A stretch of DNA of 64,000 nucleotides, from contig OZ250179.1 in assembly GCA_965238125.1 (NCBI GenBank), positions 3,534,001 through 3,598,000 of the forward strand, written 5' to 3'. Positions 8,383 through 16,230 of the stretch are shown piece after piece. Under the pieces are notes generated by a model, which was given only the letters and a program-made list of their open reading frames with translations, was not told where the DNA came from and did not search any database. Numbering within the stretch: the stretch's first letter is position 1; each line of letters begins with the position of its first letter. Made by a program: the position numbers and the translations under genes. The stretch is from UBA6623 sp965238125. GTDB lineage: Bacteria > Acidobacteriota > Terriglobia > Bryobacterales > UBA6623.

Positions 8383-8976
8383 ATGAGAATCCTGGTTTTC
8401 TCGGACATTCATAGCGACCTCGGCAGGCTGCGGGAGCTCGCCGATACGCCGGCCGACATCTACATCGCCGCCGGAGACTTGGTGACCTGGTCGAGGGGGC
8501 TTTCCGATTGCGGGCGGATTCTCGAAGCGTTGGGCGAACGGGTGTGGGTACTTCCGGGGAACCACGAGTCTTCCGAACACATCACGCGCTTTTGCGGACA
8601 ATTCGGCTTCCGGGACTTCCATGAGAAGGTTTTCGAGGTCGGCGGCTATCACTTTGCCGGACTGGGGTATTCGAACCCGACGCCCTTCAACACCCCAGGC
8701 GAATACACCGAACAGGAACTCAGCGATAAGCTCGAGAGCTTCGCCGAGCTATCCCCGCTGGTGTTGGTTTGCCACGCCCCGCCCCACGAGACGAAACTCG
8801 ACCAACTCGGAAACGGCGGGCACGCGGGCAGCCGGGCCGTGCGCGACTTCATCGACCGCCGTCAACCCGAGCATTTCTTTTGCGGACACATTCACGAAGC
8901 GGCGGGTGTGACCGTCGAGCTGGGCGCGACCCGGGCGTCGAATGTCGGCAAGCAAGGCTATTTGCTCGAGATTTGA
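8383..8976 (+). CDS. Calcineurin-like metallophosphoesterase
   Basis: A 197-residue phosphoesterase with all metal-binding motifs in order: FSDIHSD (8-14 region), GDLVTW, GNHES, CHAPPHE and GHIHEA. It is a single-domain cytoplasmic enzyme without signal peptide. The substrate is not readable; relatives hydrolyse nucleotides, phosphodiesters or phosphoproteins. It starts 78 bases after the Uma2 gene, so co-transcription is possible but not required. Confidence 0.88.
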   Translation: MRILVFSDIHSDLGRLRELADTPADIYIAAGDLVTWSRGLSDCGRILEALGERVWVLPGNHESSEHITRFCGQFGFRDFHEKVFEVGGYHFAGLGYSNPTPFNTPGEYTEQELSDKLESFAELSPLVLVCHAPPHETKLDQLGNGGHAGSRAVRDFIDRRQPEHFFCGHIHEAAGVTVELGATRASNVGKQGYLLEI

Positions 8977-9094
8977 GCCCCGCACTCGCCGGCAGCTCTT
9001 AAAATTAGGTTCGGAATCTCCTCGCTGCCCAGCTCCCCGACGTGGCGTGAGGCTCCAGCCTTGCCGCGCCCCGAGTCATCGGGGCGTGTCTTAG

Positions 9095-10760
9095 CCAGGA
9101 TTTCCATTTTGGCCCTGGCACGGTCACAGGATACACCCCCGCTGCGCCGAATACCACGTCTTTTCGCGCTGAACCCTGCACATCACCTCCGCCGGTAGGC
9201 GCCAGGGCTCGTCCGTCCGCTCACAGACGTTGATTGAGCGGACTGAACGGCGCTCCGGCCGACACTGCTCCCTGCGAAACCTTTTTGGAGCCAAAAACTG
9301 TTGATCCTCGCCCGGGCAACGCTACCCACCCGGCACAGGCAGCGCCCAGATCCTATGCAGCATGTCACCGAACAGCCGCCGGTTCAGATGCCCCTCCGCC
9401 AGCAGCAACCAGTAGTAGCGAGCATGCTTGACCAGCCGACCGCCGGTCTTCATCAACCTGTGTTGCAAACTCGTTAGCGACCAGCTTTTGATTCGCTGCG
9501 GCAGCCCTAGCCGCCGCCACAGGTTGCCCAGGTTGTAGGCCGGCACGCTGAGTTGCAGCCGTACCTCGTTGGCTCGGAAGCGGTGACACGACAAGCGGGT
9601 CCAGTGCGTGGCCTGTTTGCCTTCTTTGATCCACTGCTCCGCCGTGCCGCGCTTGTTGTAGAACCGCACGACCGAGCGGCTCGGCAAGCTCATGCTCGTC
9701 ACGACAAATCCGACGCGCGGGAATAGTTCGCCCTGGTGATGCTCGACCTTGGCGACAACTCGCCTTGCCTTCGACCAGCTCTCGGCCTGATAGCGAAAAC
9801 TCTTGTAGCGCACTAGGGGCTTGGCGTTCGGCCTGCCCGGTGGCCGAAACAGGATGTCCTCGATCTCCAGCTCCAGGCTCTTGTTCGCCGGGATGCGAAT
9901 CACGTAGTCCACGCCGCGCTCCTCCATCGCCTCGTAGATCTCGGGCTTGGCGAAGGCGGCGTCGGCGCGGAACGTCACCTGTTTGCCCTCCGCCTGTTGT
10001 CGTTCGATCTCCGGCAGTAGCAGCTCGTCCCAGTCCTCGGCGCTGTGCACGTTGCCGGGACGCAGCTTCGCGCCTAGGCAGTCGCCGTGCTGGTTGAACA
10101 GCAACAGCGGGTGATAGCAGAGGGACTCAAAATGGCCGTTGTAGGCACTGCCTTCCTGTTGGCCGTGGACGGGGCTCTCCGTGGAGTCCATGTCGAGCAC
10201 CACGCGGTCTGAACCGTCGGGAGCTTCGGCTTGCGCGACCAGCTCCCGGTTCACTGCCATCAGCCCCAGCAAGTTCTCTTCGCTCGCCAGCATCTCCGTC
10301 TCGAAGCCATGCAGCGTCGAGGTCAAGGCTGCTCCGCGATCCCAGTTCCTCTTCGAGCCGATCAAGCGAAAGGTCGGATCGGCGGATACTCGAACGGCGT
10401 CATTGAGGTCCTCGTAGCCAGCGAGTCGGCTGTAGACCGACTGCCGCAGCAGATCGGCCAGCGGGAACTTCTTGTTCAAGCCTTGTCGCGAGTCGCTGAG
10501 ATGCTCGTCGATCAGCTTCCCGAGTCCGAGTCGTTCATCCAGTTCGCGAACGAGAATCAGACCGCCATCCGAGGTGACTCGCGATCCTTGGAAATCGACT
10601 TTGAGAAATCCATTGAACGTGAGCTGAAACGGCTTGTTTTCTTTTTCACCCATCGGGTGTTGACCTCCATGGCGTCCTTATCGGGCTCTAGCCCCTATCA
10701 ATAAAGACGCTGAAGGTCGCTGGATGGTCTGAAGCTCATACATCAAATTGAAAATGCGGG
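9095..10760 (-). mobile_element. IS1380-family element, copy 1
   Basis: The element is 1666 bp with imperfect 16-bp terminal repeats (CCAGGATTTCCATTTT against CCCGCATTTTCAATTT) and a perfect 5-bp target duplication CTTAG at 9090-9094 and 10761-10765. It is almost identical to 46419-48084. A single transposase gene fills it on the minus strand. Confidence 0.93.
9322..10653 (-). CDS. IS1380-family transposase
   Basis: A 443-residue DDE transposase. The N-terminus has the family hallmark TSDGGLILVRELDERLGL. Catalytic residues are D in VLDMDSTESPVHG, D in FRADAAFAKPEIYE and E in YNKRGTAEQWIKEGK. It differs from the copy at 46646-47977 at two residues (P for A in KKFPLADLL, P for R in LSVPAYNLG). 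The gene is intact and the fresh target duplication suggests recent activity. Confidence 0.95.
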   Translation of the reverse strand: MGEKENKPFQLTFNGFLKVDFQGSRVTSDGGLILVRELDERLGLGKLIDEHLSDSRQGLNKKFPLADLLRQSVYSRLAGYEDLNDAVRVSADPTFRLIGSKRNWDRGAALTSTLHGFETEMLASEENLLGLMAVNRELVAQAEAPDGSDRVVLDMDSTESPVHGQQEGSAYNGHFESLCYHPLLLFNQHGDCLGAKLRPGNVHSAEDWDELLLPEIERQQAEGKQVTFRADAAFAKPEIYEAMEERGVDYVIRIPANKSLELEIEDILFRPPGRPNAKPLVRYKSFRYQAESWSKARRVVAKVEHHQGELFPRVGFVVTSMSLPSRSVVRFYNKRGTAEQWIKEGKQATHWTRLSCHRFRANEVRLQLSVPAYNLGNLWRRLGLPQRIKSWSLTSLQHRLMKTGGRLVKHARYYWLLLAEGHLNRRLFGDMLHRIWALPVPGG

Positions 10761-10849
10761 CTTAGGTTCCCTCCCGGCGAGAGATCGCGCATTCGGGGAT
10801 ACGAACCGATGAATCGGTTCGCGGCAAGCGTGGACGCTCACGCCACGTC

Positions 10850-11506
10850 CCACGTCCCCGCCGGGCCGGCGATGACTCGCGTGACTTGACTAGGATCGGT
10901 CCATCGTCGAGCGTGGAACGGCGCGCGCCAACCTCCCCCCCCGACTATGCAAGAAAATCAACCGATCAACGCGCCGGTCGAGACCACAACGTCAACCAAG
11001 CCCGAAGCGGTTTGCCTCTACTGCCCCTGCTGCTCGAAGGGATTGACCGAAGTGCGCTGCAAGCTGCTGTTCGATCGCCGCGGCTATTAGGGGATATGTC
11101 CTACGCAGTGTTTAACAAGCGCTACTGGTGGGTTCGCAAGGTGTTTGCTGAAGCCAAGCGGGAAACGCGCGAGGACCAAAGACGGTGCAATGCTCTGTTG
11201 GAGTCCGGGAGCCGTTCCTGACGCGATTCTAGGGCTGTCAAGGCGTTCGGCCCCTTGTTGAGACCGCAAAGACCGCTCGGACCGGTCCTGGGAGGGATAG
11301 ACGGGGCGGGAGGAGAGAAGTCGCCTTCAGAAGTGGAGCGCCGTGCTATCCGGCTTTATGAGCAAGAGCCGGGCGAGAGAATCGTTCCCGTCCGGCTTGG
11401 AGCGTACGTTCGGCGGTGGCGGCGATGGACGCGTGCGGGTCTCACCGGTTGCGTTGGGGATGCACAGGCACCCTAGATGCCACGCGCATTCGTGTGTTTC
11501 TGTTCG
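10850..11506. other. Mostly gene-free stretch with two doubtful small ORFs
   Basis: Apart from the small ORF at 10947-11090, a second short frame at 11096-11221 (+, 41 codons, SYAVFNKRYWWVRKVFAEAK) starts 5 bases after it and is rich in Trp/Tyr/Lys. It could be a small protein or a remnant. From 11222 to 11506 nothing was recognised. Confidence 0.35.
10947..11090 (+). CDS. Small Cys-rich protein candidate (47 aa)
   Basis: ATG 10947 opens a 47-residue frame: a Thr-rich N-terminal half followed by CLYCPCCSKGLTEVRCKLLF. The four-cysteine cluster CxxCxCC looks like a metal-binding knuckle. Homologues are unknown to me and the ORF ends abruptly (RRGY), so it could equally be the N-terminal stub of a larger zinc protein. 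No clear ribosome site is visible. Confidence 0.3.
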   Translation: MQENQPINAPVETTTSTKPEAVCLYCPCCSKGLTEVRCKLLFDRRGY

Positions 11507-11646
11507 CTAGTCCTGAAAACACAAAATGCTGGCGGCGTTGGTTGAGCAGGTAAATGGCATCCAGTCTGTCCACCGCTCATCCTGGAATCTATTGAGTCTC
11601 GCAAAATAAAGTGACACCTTTTTGGGGTACGTACGTCTTTGTATGT

Positions 11647-12662
11647 ATGGGAAATACAAAAGGCGTACGGCGGGATTTCGAGGCCCTGGAGAAGCGCCGT
11701 TTCAAAGCGATCCGGTTGGTCGAGCAAGGCTGTAGTCAGTCCGAGACAGCGAGGCGATTGAAGGTCGCGCGGCAAAGCGTCAGCGAGTGGCTGCGACGAT
11801 ACCGGCGTGACGGCGAAGCCGGGTTGCGCCAGGCCGGCCGCGCCGGCCGTAAGCCGCTGTTGGACGCCGCGCAGCTCGAACGCCTCGAGGCGTTGCTGCT
11901 GGAAGACCCCGAGGCGCACGGCTTCCCGACGCCGCTGTGGAGCTGTCCGCGGGTCGCTCGTCTGATCGGAGACGAGTTCGGCGTGCGCTATCACGAGGGC
12001 CATGTCTGGAAGATCCTGCGGGCGCTCGGTTGGAGCCCGCAACGGCCCGTCGGCAAAGCGCGGGAGCGCAACGAAGAGGCCATCCGCGGCTGGCAGCGCA
12101 AGACTTGGCCGGCCATTAAAAAAAAGCCCGCAAAGAAGAACGTACGATCGTCTTCATCGACGAAAGCGGATTGAGTCAGAAGCCGCATCGTTGCCGCACC
12201 TGGGCGCCGCGCGGCGAGACACCGGTGTTGGAGTTCAACTTCAACTGGGACAAGCTGTCGGTGTCGGCCGGGCTGACGTTGCGCAACTTTTACTTCCGGC
12301 TCTATCCCGGCGCGATCGGCGAGCTGGAGGTCATCGACTTCCTGAAGGCTTTGGTGCGCCACATCGACGGCCCACTGCTGATCGTCTGGGACCGGCTGCC
12401 GGCGCACCGCAGCCGCCTGGTGCGGGAGTTCATCCAGCTCTCCGAGGATCACATCGCAACGGAGTACTTGCCGCCCTATGCGCCGGAGTTGAACCCGGTG
12501 GAATACATTTGGGCGTACTGGAAGCAGCACGAGTTGCCCAACGTCTGCCCGAAGGACTACTGGGAACTCGACGAGCGCGCCCGCAAAGCGCTGCGGCGAA
12601 TGCGCCGCAAACCGCGCTTGATTACCGCTTTCTGGAAACAGTCTTCTCTTTGTCTCGATTGA
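11647..12662 (+). CDS. IS630-family transposase, two frames joined by -1 frameshift
   Basis: The first frame (ATG 11647, stop 12172-12174) carries the helix-turn-helix half with SQSETARRLKVARQSVSEWL. The second (open before 12126, stop 12660-12662) carries the DDE catalytic half: D in VFIDESGLSQKP, D in VWDRLPAHRS and E in PELNPVEYIW. The frames meet at the slippery heptamer A AAA AAG (12120-12126). A -1 slip there yields one protein of about 338 residues with the catalytic strand TIVFIDESG intact. Frameshifted transposases are known in this family. Starting at GTG 11611 would add 12 residues. Confidence 0.88.
12120..12126 (+). promoter_or_regulatory. Programmed -1 frameshift heptamer (IS630 transposase)
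   Basis: A AAA AAG sits in the correct phase with the first transposase frame, within a run of eight A (12118-12125). The -1 frame continues directly into the catalytic half. This is the most shift-prone heptamer known in bacteria. Confidence 0.75.
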
Positions 12663-13626
12663 CAGTATATTATGCGAGACTCAGTAGTACTTCCGAGAAT
12701 GCCGTCCGCACCGGTATCCGTCCAGTCGCCACAGGATTGTCCATCGAAAAGTCCTGCGACATTGGTTCCCGTCCATGCGGCAATTGCGATACCCTCGCCC
12801 GTTTCTCTTCTGCCGATCGACGCTTGTAAACAAAATGGATTACCGCAATCCAGCAAGTCCGTAAAGTCATCCGCCACTAAAACGCCGTCTGTTCGTACGT
12901 AGGGTACTTTCGACTGCGTTACCCGGTCCTTGGCGTCCGTCGAAGAGTCGGAGAGCCATGCCGTATAGGTGCCAGGAAGACCTGCCTCTTGCGCCCGAAG
13001 ATTACAGATGTTGTCTGCGCCCTCGAGGCCTGTCGCACCTGCGCCCTCTGTTTTAAGGCCTCCCGTGTGATTGCTACTTGAAATGAAGACAAGCCTCTCC
13101 AAGCGACCGCACAAGGCTACTGCGTCGGCCGAGGGGAGGGCGGCACCCAAACTAATGACGATCTCCTGACAAACAACCTTCTTGATGAGCGGGGAATCTC
13201 CGCTGCTTCCCCCACCTTTACCCTTGCTCTGTGCCTTCACCGCCTTGGGGGGCCCCAAGGCTGACGTTGCGAGGAGTAGAACGGCCACCAACGCGAGCAC
13301 ATAACCAGTAAACCTTTTCATGATGTGTTTTCCCCTTCCCGTTCCTTGATTTGGCATTCACAGTGAGTCACGGGAAGGACCCCACCGCAGAGGTTGACGC
13401 CCAATCCTGTCGCACGCGCACCCCGTATTGAGATCGCCGGAGTGCCAAATCCAAGACGATGGGGCGCTATCCCCTGTAAAACTCACGTGTACACTTTAGT
13501 ACGCGGGGGAGGGTGGTTGTCAATGCCACTTGGGTGCGCGACATAAATGTGGGAGCTTGTGGGTTTGTCTTTTTTTGTGGCGTTTTTCCTTGCGTATGTA
13601 TACGCTAGGTAATAAGGAGGTGCCCC

Positions 13627-14025
13627 GTGCCCCAATCTCTCGCTGCCCTCGAACGACAACGTGCCGCGATTCTCTCCGAGATCCTCCACTTAGGAGACTT
13701 TCGCAGCGGCTCGATTACCGCCACCCGCGGCCGCTGCGGCAAACCGAATTGCCGCTGCCACCAACCCGACCAACCGCCCCATGGTCCGCATTTCCGCCTC
13801 ACCAAAAAAGTGAGCGGCAAGACCGTGACTGAGACCTTCTCTTCGCCCGCGGATCGCCGCAAGGCCGAACGCCAGGTGGCCGAGTTTCATCGCTTCCAAC
13901 AACTCAGCCGGCAATTGCTCGATGTCAACGAAAGCATTTGCCGTCTGCGACCCGCCGCAGACACCCCGAAGCCCCAGGAAAAAAAACGGCCGAAACCATC
14001 CGCCACGAAGTCGCCCAAGAAGTGA
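13627..14025 (+). CDS. ISKra4 element ORF A (DUF6788-like)
   Basis: A 132-residue protein from GTG 13627, preceded by a strong AAGGAGGTG ribosome site (13615-13623). It contains RGRCGKPNCRCH, a CxxxxCxC motif typical of the small ORF accompanying these transposases. A coiled, basic tail (PQEKKRPKPSATKSPKK) ends at TGA 14023-14025, which overlaps GTG 14022 of the transposase frame. It probably supplies the DNA-binding N-terminus of a fused transposase through the frameshift at 13980-13986; made alone it may act as a regulator. Confidence 0.8.
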   Translation: MPQSLAALERQRAAILSEILHLGDFRSGSITATRGRCGKPNCRCHQPDQPPHGPHFRLTKKVSGKTVTETFSSPADRRKAERQVAEFHRFQQLSRQLLDVNESICRLRPAADTPKPQEKKRPKPSATKSPKK

Positions 14026-15338
14026 CGCAGCTGCTCGGGGTCATCTTCCGCGGCCAACGCCGCGGCGACCCCCTCGATCTCGAAGCCGTCGAGACGGCGG
14101 TTCGCGGCACCATGCATCGCGCCGGGACCACGCTGCTGAGCAAGTTACTGTCGTCCTCCGAGACCGTGCCGTCCCGAATCCCCTGCCCCTGCGGTCAACA
14201 AGCTTGCTGCCGCGATACTCGCCCCAAACAACTCACCACCGTGGTGGGCGAGGTGCGTTTCGAGCGCGCCTACTACCTCTGCTCGACATGCCGCCGGGGA
14301 CAAAGCCCGCGCGACCGCGAACTCGACATCGAAGGCACCGCCTGCTCGCCCGGCGTGCGCCGCATGATGGCGCTGGTGGGCAGCGAAACTTCTTTCGAGC
14401 AAGGCCGTGAACAACTCGACGTCTTGGCCGGTCTCGACGTTACCGCCAAGTCCGTCGAACGCCATGCCGAGGCCCTCGGCGCCGACATCGAAGCCCGCGA
14501 GCAAGTGGCGATCCAACGCGCCAAGCAACTCGACTTGCCGCACGTCGCCGCCCCCGCCGTGCCCCTGCTCTACATCGAAATGGACGGCACGGGCATTCCC
14601 GTCGTGGCCGCCGAGACCGCCGGCCGTGTCGGAAAAACCGCGGGGCGGCCGGCCCGCACCCGCGAGGTCAAACTCGGCTGCGTCTTCACCCAAACCACCA
14701 CCGACGAACAAGGCCGGCCGCGGCGCGACGAGAACTCGACCAGTTACAGCGCGGCGATCGAGGGAGCCGAGGCGTTCGGCTTGCGGCTGTATACGGAAGC
14801 TTGGCGGCGGGGCTGGAGCCGTGCTCGCAAGAAAGTCATTCTCGGCGACGGCGCGCCCTGGATCTGGAACCTGGCACATCAGCACTTCCCCGGCGCCGTT
14901 GAGATCGTCGACCTTTACCATGCGCGGCAGCATCTGTGGGAGTTGTCGGCGAAACTGTTCCCGAGCGATGAGCGCCGGCGGAAACGTTGGGCCGCGCGGT
15001 TGTTGCACAAGCTCGAACAAGGCAAGATCAAGGCGTTGGTGAAAGTCTTACGCGGGTTCTCCACGCCGAATCAGGAGTCGGCCCATTTGCTCGCCAACGA
15101 GGCGGACTACTTCGAGCGCAACGCCGAGCGGATGCGGTATCCCGAGTTTCGCCGCCAGGGATTGTTTGTCGGCTCGGGAGTGGTCGAGGCGGGCTGCAAG
15201 AAGGTGATCGGCGCGCGGTTAAAGCGCTCCGGCATGTTCTGGACGGTGCGCGGCGCCAACGCCATCATCGCGTTGCGCTGCTGTCGGCTGAGCGGAAGGT
15301 TCGAGGATTACTGGGAGGCCCGTGCCCGCGCCGCTTGA
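13938..15338 (+). CDS. ISKra4-family transposase (ORF B)
   Basis: The catalytic ORF, 466 codons when opened from TTG 13938. Expression is more likely by a -1 shift from ORF A at 13980-13986, joining EKK of ORF A to TAETIRHEV, or by reinitiation at GTG 14022 (GTGA overlap). The DDE residues are D in EMDGTGIP, D in ILGDGAPW and E in GVVEAGCKK. A Cys motif CPCGQQAC lies before the catalytic core. Compared with copy 1 only a few bases differ (for example C for Y after QQAC). Confidence 0.88.
   Translation: MPSATRRRHPEAPGKKTAETIRHEVAQEVTQLLGVIFRGQRRGDPLDLEAVETAVRGTMHRAGTTLLSKLLSSSETVPSRIPCPCGQQACCRDTRPKQLTTVVGEVRFERAYYLCSTCRRGQSPRDRELDIEGTACSPGVRRMMALVGSETSFEQGREQLDVLAGLDVTAKSVERHAEALGADIEAREQVAIQRAKQLDLPHVAAPAVPLLYIEMDGTGIPVVAAETAGRVGKTAGRPARTREVKLGCVFTQTTTDEQGRPRRDENSTSYSAAIEGAEAFGLRLYTEAWRRGWSRARKKVILGDGAPWIWNLAHQHFPGAVEIVDLYHARQHLWELSAKLFPSDERRRKRWAARLLHKLEQGKIKALVKVLRGFSTPNQESAHLLANEADYFERNAERMRYPEFRRQGLFVGSGVVEAGCKKVIGARLKRSGMFWTVRGANAIIALRCCRLSGRFEDYWEARARAA
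13980..13986 (+). promoter_or_regulatory. Candidate -1 frameshift site A AAA AAA (ISKra4)
   Basis: Within a run of eight A (13979-13986), the heptamer is in phase with ORF A codons GAA AAA AAA. A -1 slip continues as ACG GCC GAA, the transposase frame, giving a fusion of about 570 residues. The same run lies just off the left window edge in copy 1. Confidence 0.65.
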
Positions 15339-15363
15339 TTTCCCACATTTATGTCGCACACCC

Positions 15364-15650
15364 ATGCCACTTCGGTCACAGGCCCTAGGCACGGCGATAG
15401 TCGATGGCCATGGAATCCCGGTGGCTGTCCGCATGGCTGAGGATTTTGTAGTGCCATTTATTTCTCGACACATAACCCACGCCGATCACCGCACAGGACA
15501 AGACCGCCCGGCACACGCGCCTCGACGAGCAGGGCCCTTTTCGTTTTTCTGTTTTTCATTTTTTCACGCACTAGAGGAGGCAAATCTATTGCGCCTCTGC
15601 GCGGTCGAGAACCGGTGCAATGGATCGACCCGCCCCCCCTCGATTTGTCT
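15364..15650. other. Intergenic with possible IS5-like remnant
   Basis: On the plus strand, 15388-15430 reads GTAIVDGHGIPVAV, which resembles the first catalytic strand of IS5-type transposases. No flanking homology was found, so this is weak. The rest of the spacer shows nothing I recognise. Confidence 0.25.
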
Positions 15651-16028
15651 TCAGATTAGATGAGCTGCGCGGATTACTACTAGAAGCGCGGCGGACCTGC
15701 TAGGGACCGAAAGAAAACGCACTGGAAAACTATGCCGCCGCAAGGCCTCGCCGATCGCCCGTTCCGTATCTTCCCGCGTCATTTTCGTGGTGATGAAAAG
15801 TTCTTGCCGTGCGCCGGCGGCGAGGGCAATCGCCTTCCACCCGGTTTGGGTCGGCGTGGTGACGCGAACCTTCACCGGCCCCCGCGCATCGCGAACTTTG
15901 CGAATCCTACCGGGAATAATCGACTGGATGGCCGGCGTGGCGGCAAGCAGGTCCTCGAGAACCCGCCGTAAACCCTCGATGATTGAGTGCTCGACCTTGA
16001 GACGGTTATTGGCGGCGCGCAGTCGCAT
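15651..16028 (-). CDS. DUF2103 predicted metal-binding protein
   Basis: From ATG 16028 the protein is 125 residues. It matches my recollection of the DUF2103 family: KVEHSIIEGLRRVLEDL, IIPGRIRKVR, VKVRVTTPTQTGWKAIA and QELFITTKMTREDTERAI. The biochemical function is unknown; the family was predicted to bind metal. An upstream in-frame extension to 16157 runs into the inverted repeat 16066-16171 and is not native coding. Oriented away from der, it probably has its own promoter in the repeat-bearing spacer. Confidence 0.65.
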   Translation of the reverse strand: MRLRAANNRLKVEHSIIEGLRRVLEDLLAATPAIQSIIPGRIRKVRDARGPVKVRVTTPTQTGWKAIALAAGARQELFITTKMTREDTERAIGEALRRHSFPVRFLSVPSRSAALLVVIRAAHLI

Positions 16029-16065
16029 ATCGATTGGCCCTGGAAAGTTCTCCCGCGGGCTGAGA

Positions 16066-16171
16066 GGCCGTGAAAAAATGGGGACTGTATCGAGCACCGG
16101 CCGAAAAAGTTTCCTTGCATCAAGAACTCGCTCGGCGCGAAGTGGACTGTCCCCCATTTTTTCACAGCCCC
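16066..16171. repeat. 106-bp imperfect inverted repeat, copy B
   Basis: The arms GGCCGTGAAAAAATGGGG at the left and its counterpart ending TTCACAGCCCC at the right match those of 1477-1587, but the loop differs. The element sits in the divergent spacer between the DUF2103 gene and der. Confidence 0.75.
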
Positions 16172-16230
16172 GCCCGCGGGGAAAAGCCGATCGCGGGTGA
16201 AGGCCTTACCCGATGCTATCATGAGTCTCC

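Larger units (their letters stand above)
9039..10849. repeat. 140-bp composite repeat, copy 2, split by IS1380
   Basis: The parts 9039-9094 and 10766-10849 together give exactly 140 bp (56 + 84) when one copy of the CTTAG duplication is removed, in reverse orientation to 3528-3667 and 30072-30211. The IS landed in the variable centre between the two inner palindromes. This independently confirms the IS ends. Confidence 0.85.
11592..12684 (+). mobile_element. IS630-family element inserted in CTAG
   Basis: The element is 1093 bp. The left end starts TTGAGTCTCGCAAAATAA and the reverse complement of the right end CTGAGTCTCGCATAATAT, giving good terminal repeats. TA is duplicated at 11590-11591 and 12685-12686, and the restored target is CTAG, the known preference of IS630. 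The host gene is read through perfectly when the element is removed. Confidence 0.93.
11507..13321 (-). pseudogene. DUF1554 exported protein gene split by IS630 insertion
   Basis: From ATG 13321 an N-terminal signal peptide (MKRFTGYVLALVAVLLLATS) leads into a mature protein with the DUF1554 lectin-like core: LVFISSSNHTGG, GADNICNLRAQEAGLPGTY, AWLSDSSTDA and AAWTGTNV. The frame is broken after GILGST at 12685 by the IS630 element. Its missing end is found intact beyond the IS: removing 11592-12684 and one TA joins the codon and continues RFQDERWTDWMPFTCSTNA to ILCFQD and TAG at 11507-11509. In place, the protein reads into the IS and ends at 12557 with a foreign tail. A secreted or surface role is likely from the signal peptide. 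Confidence 0.85.
13532..15363 (+). mobile_element. ISKra4-family element, copy 2, complete
   Basis: The element is 1832 bp. Terminal inverted repeats of 23 bp (13532-13554 and 15341-15363) match with one mismatch. A perfect 9-bp target duplication ATGCCACTT flanks it (13523-13531 and 15364-15372). Two overlapping ORFs fill the plus strand. It is near-identical to positions 1-1382. Confidence 0.95.
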
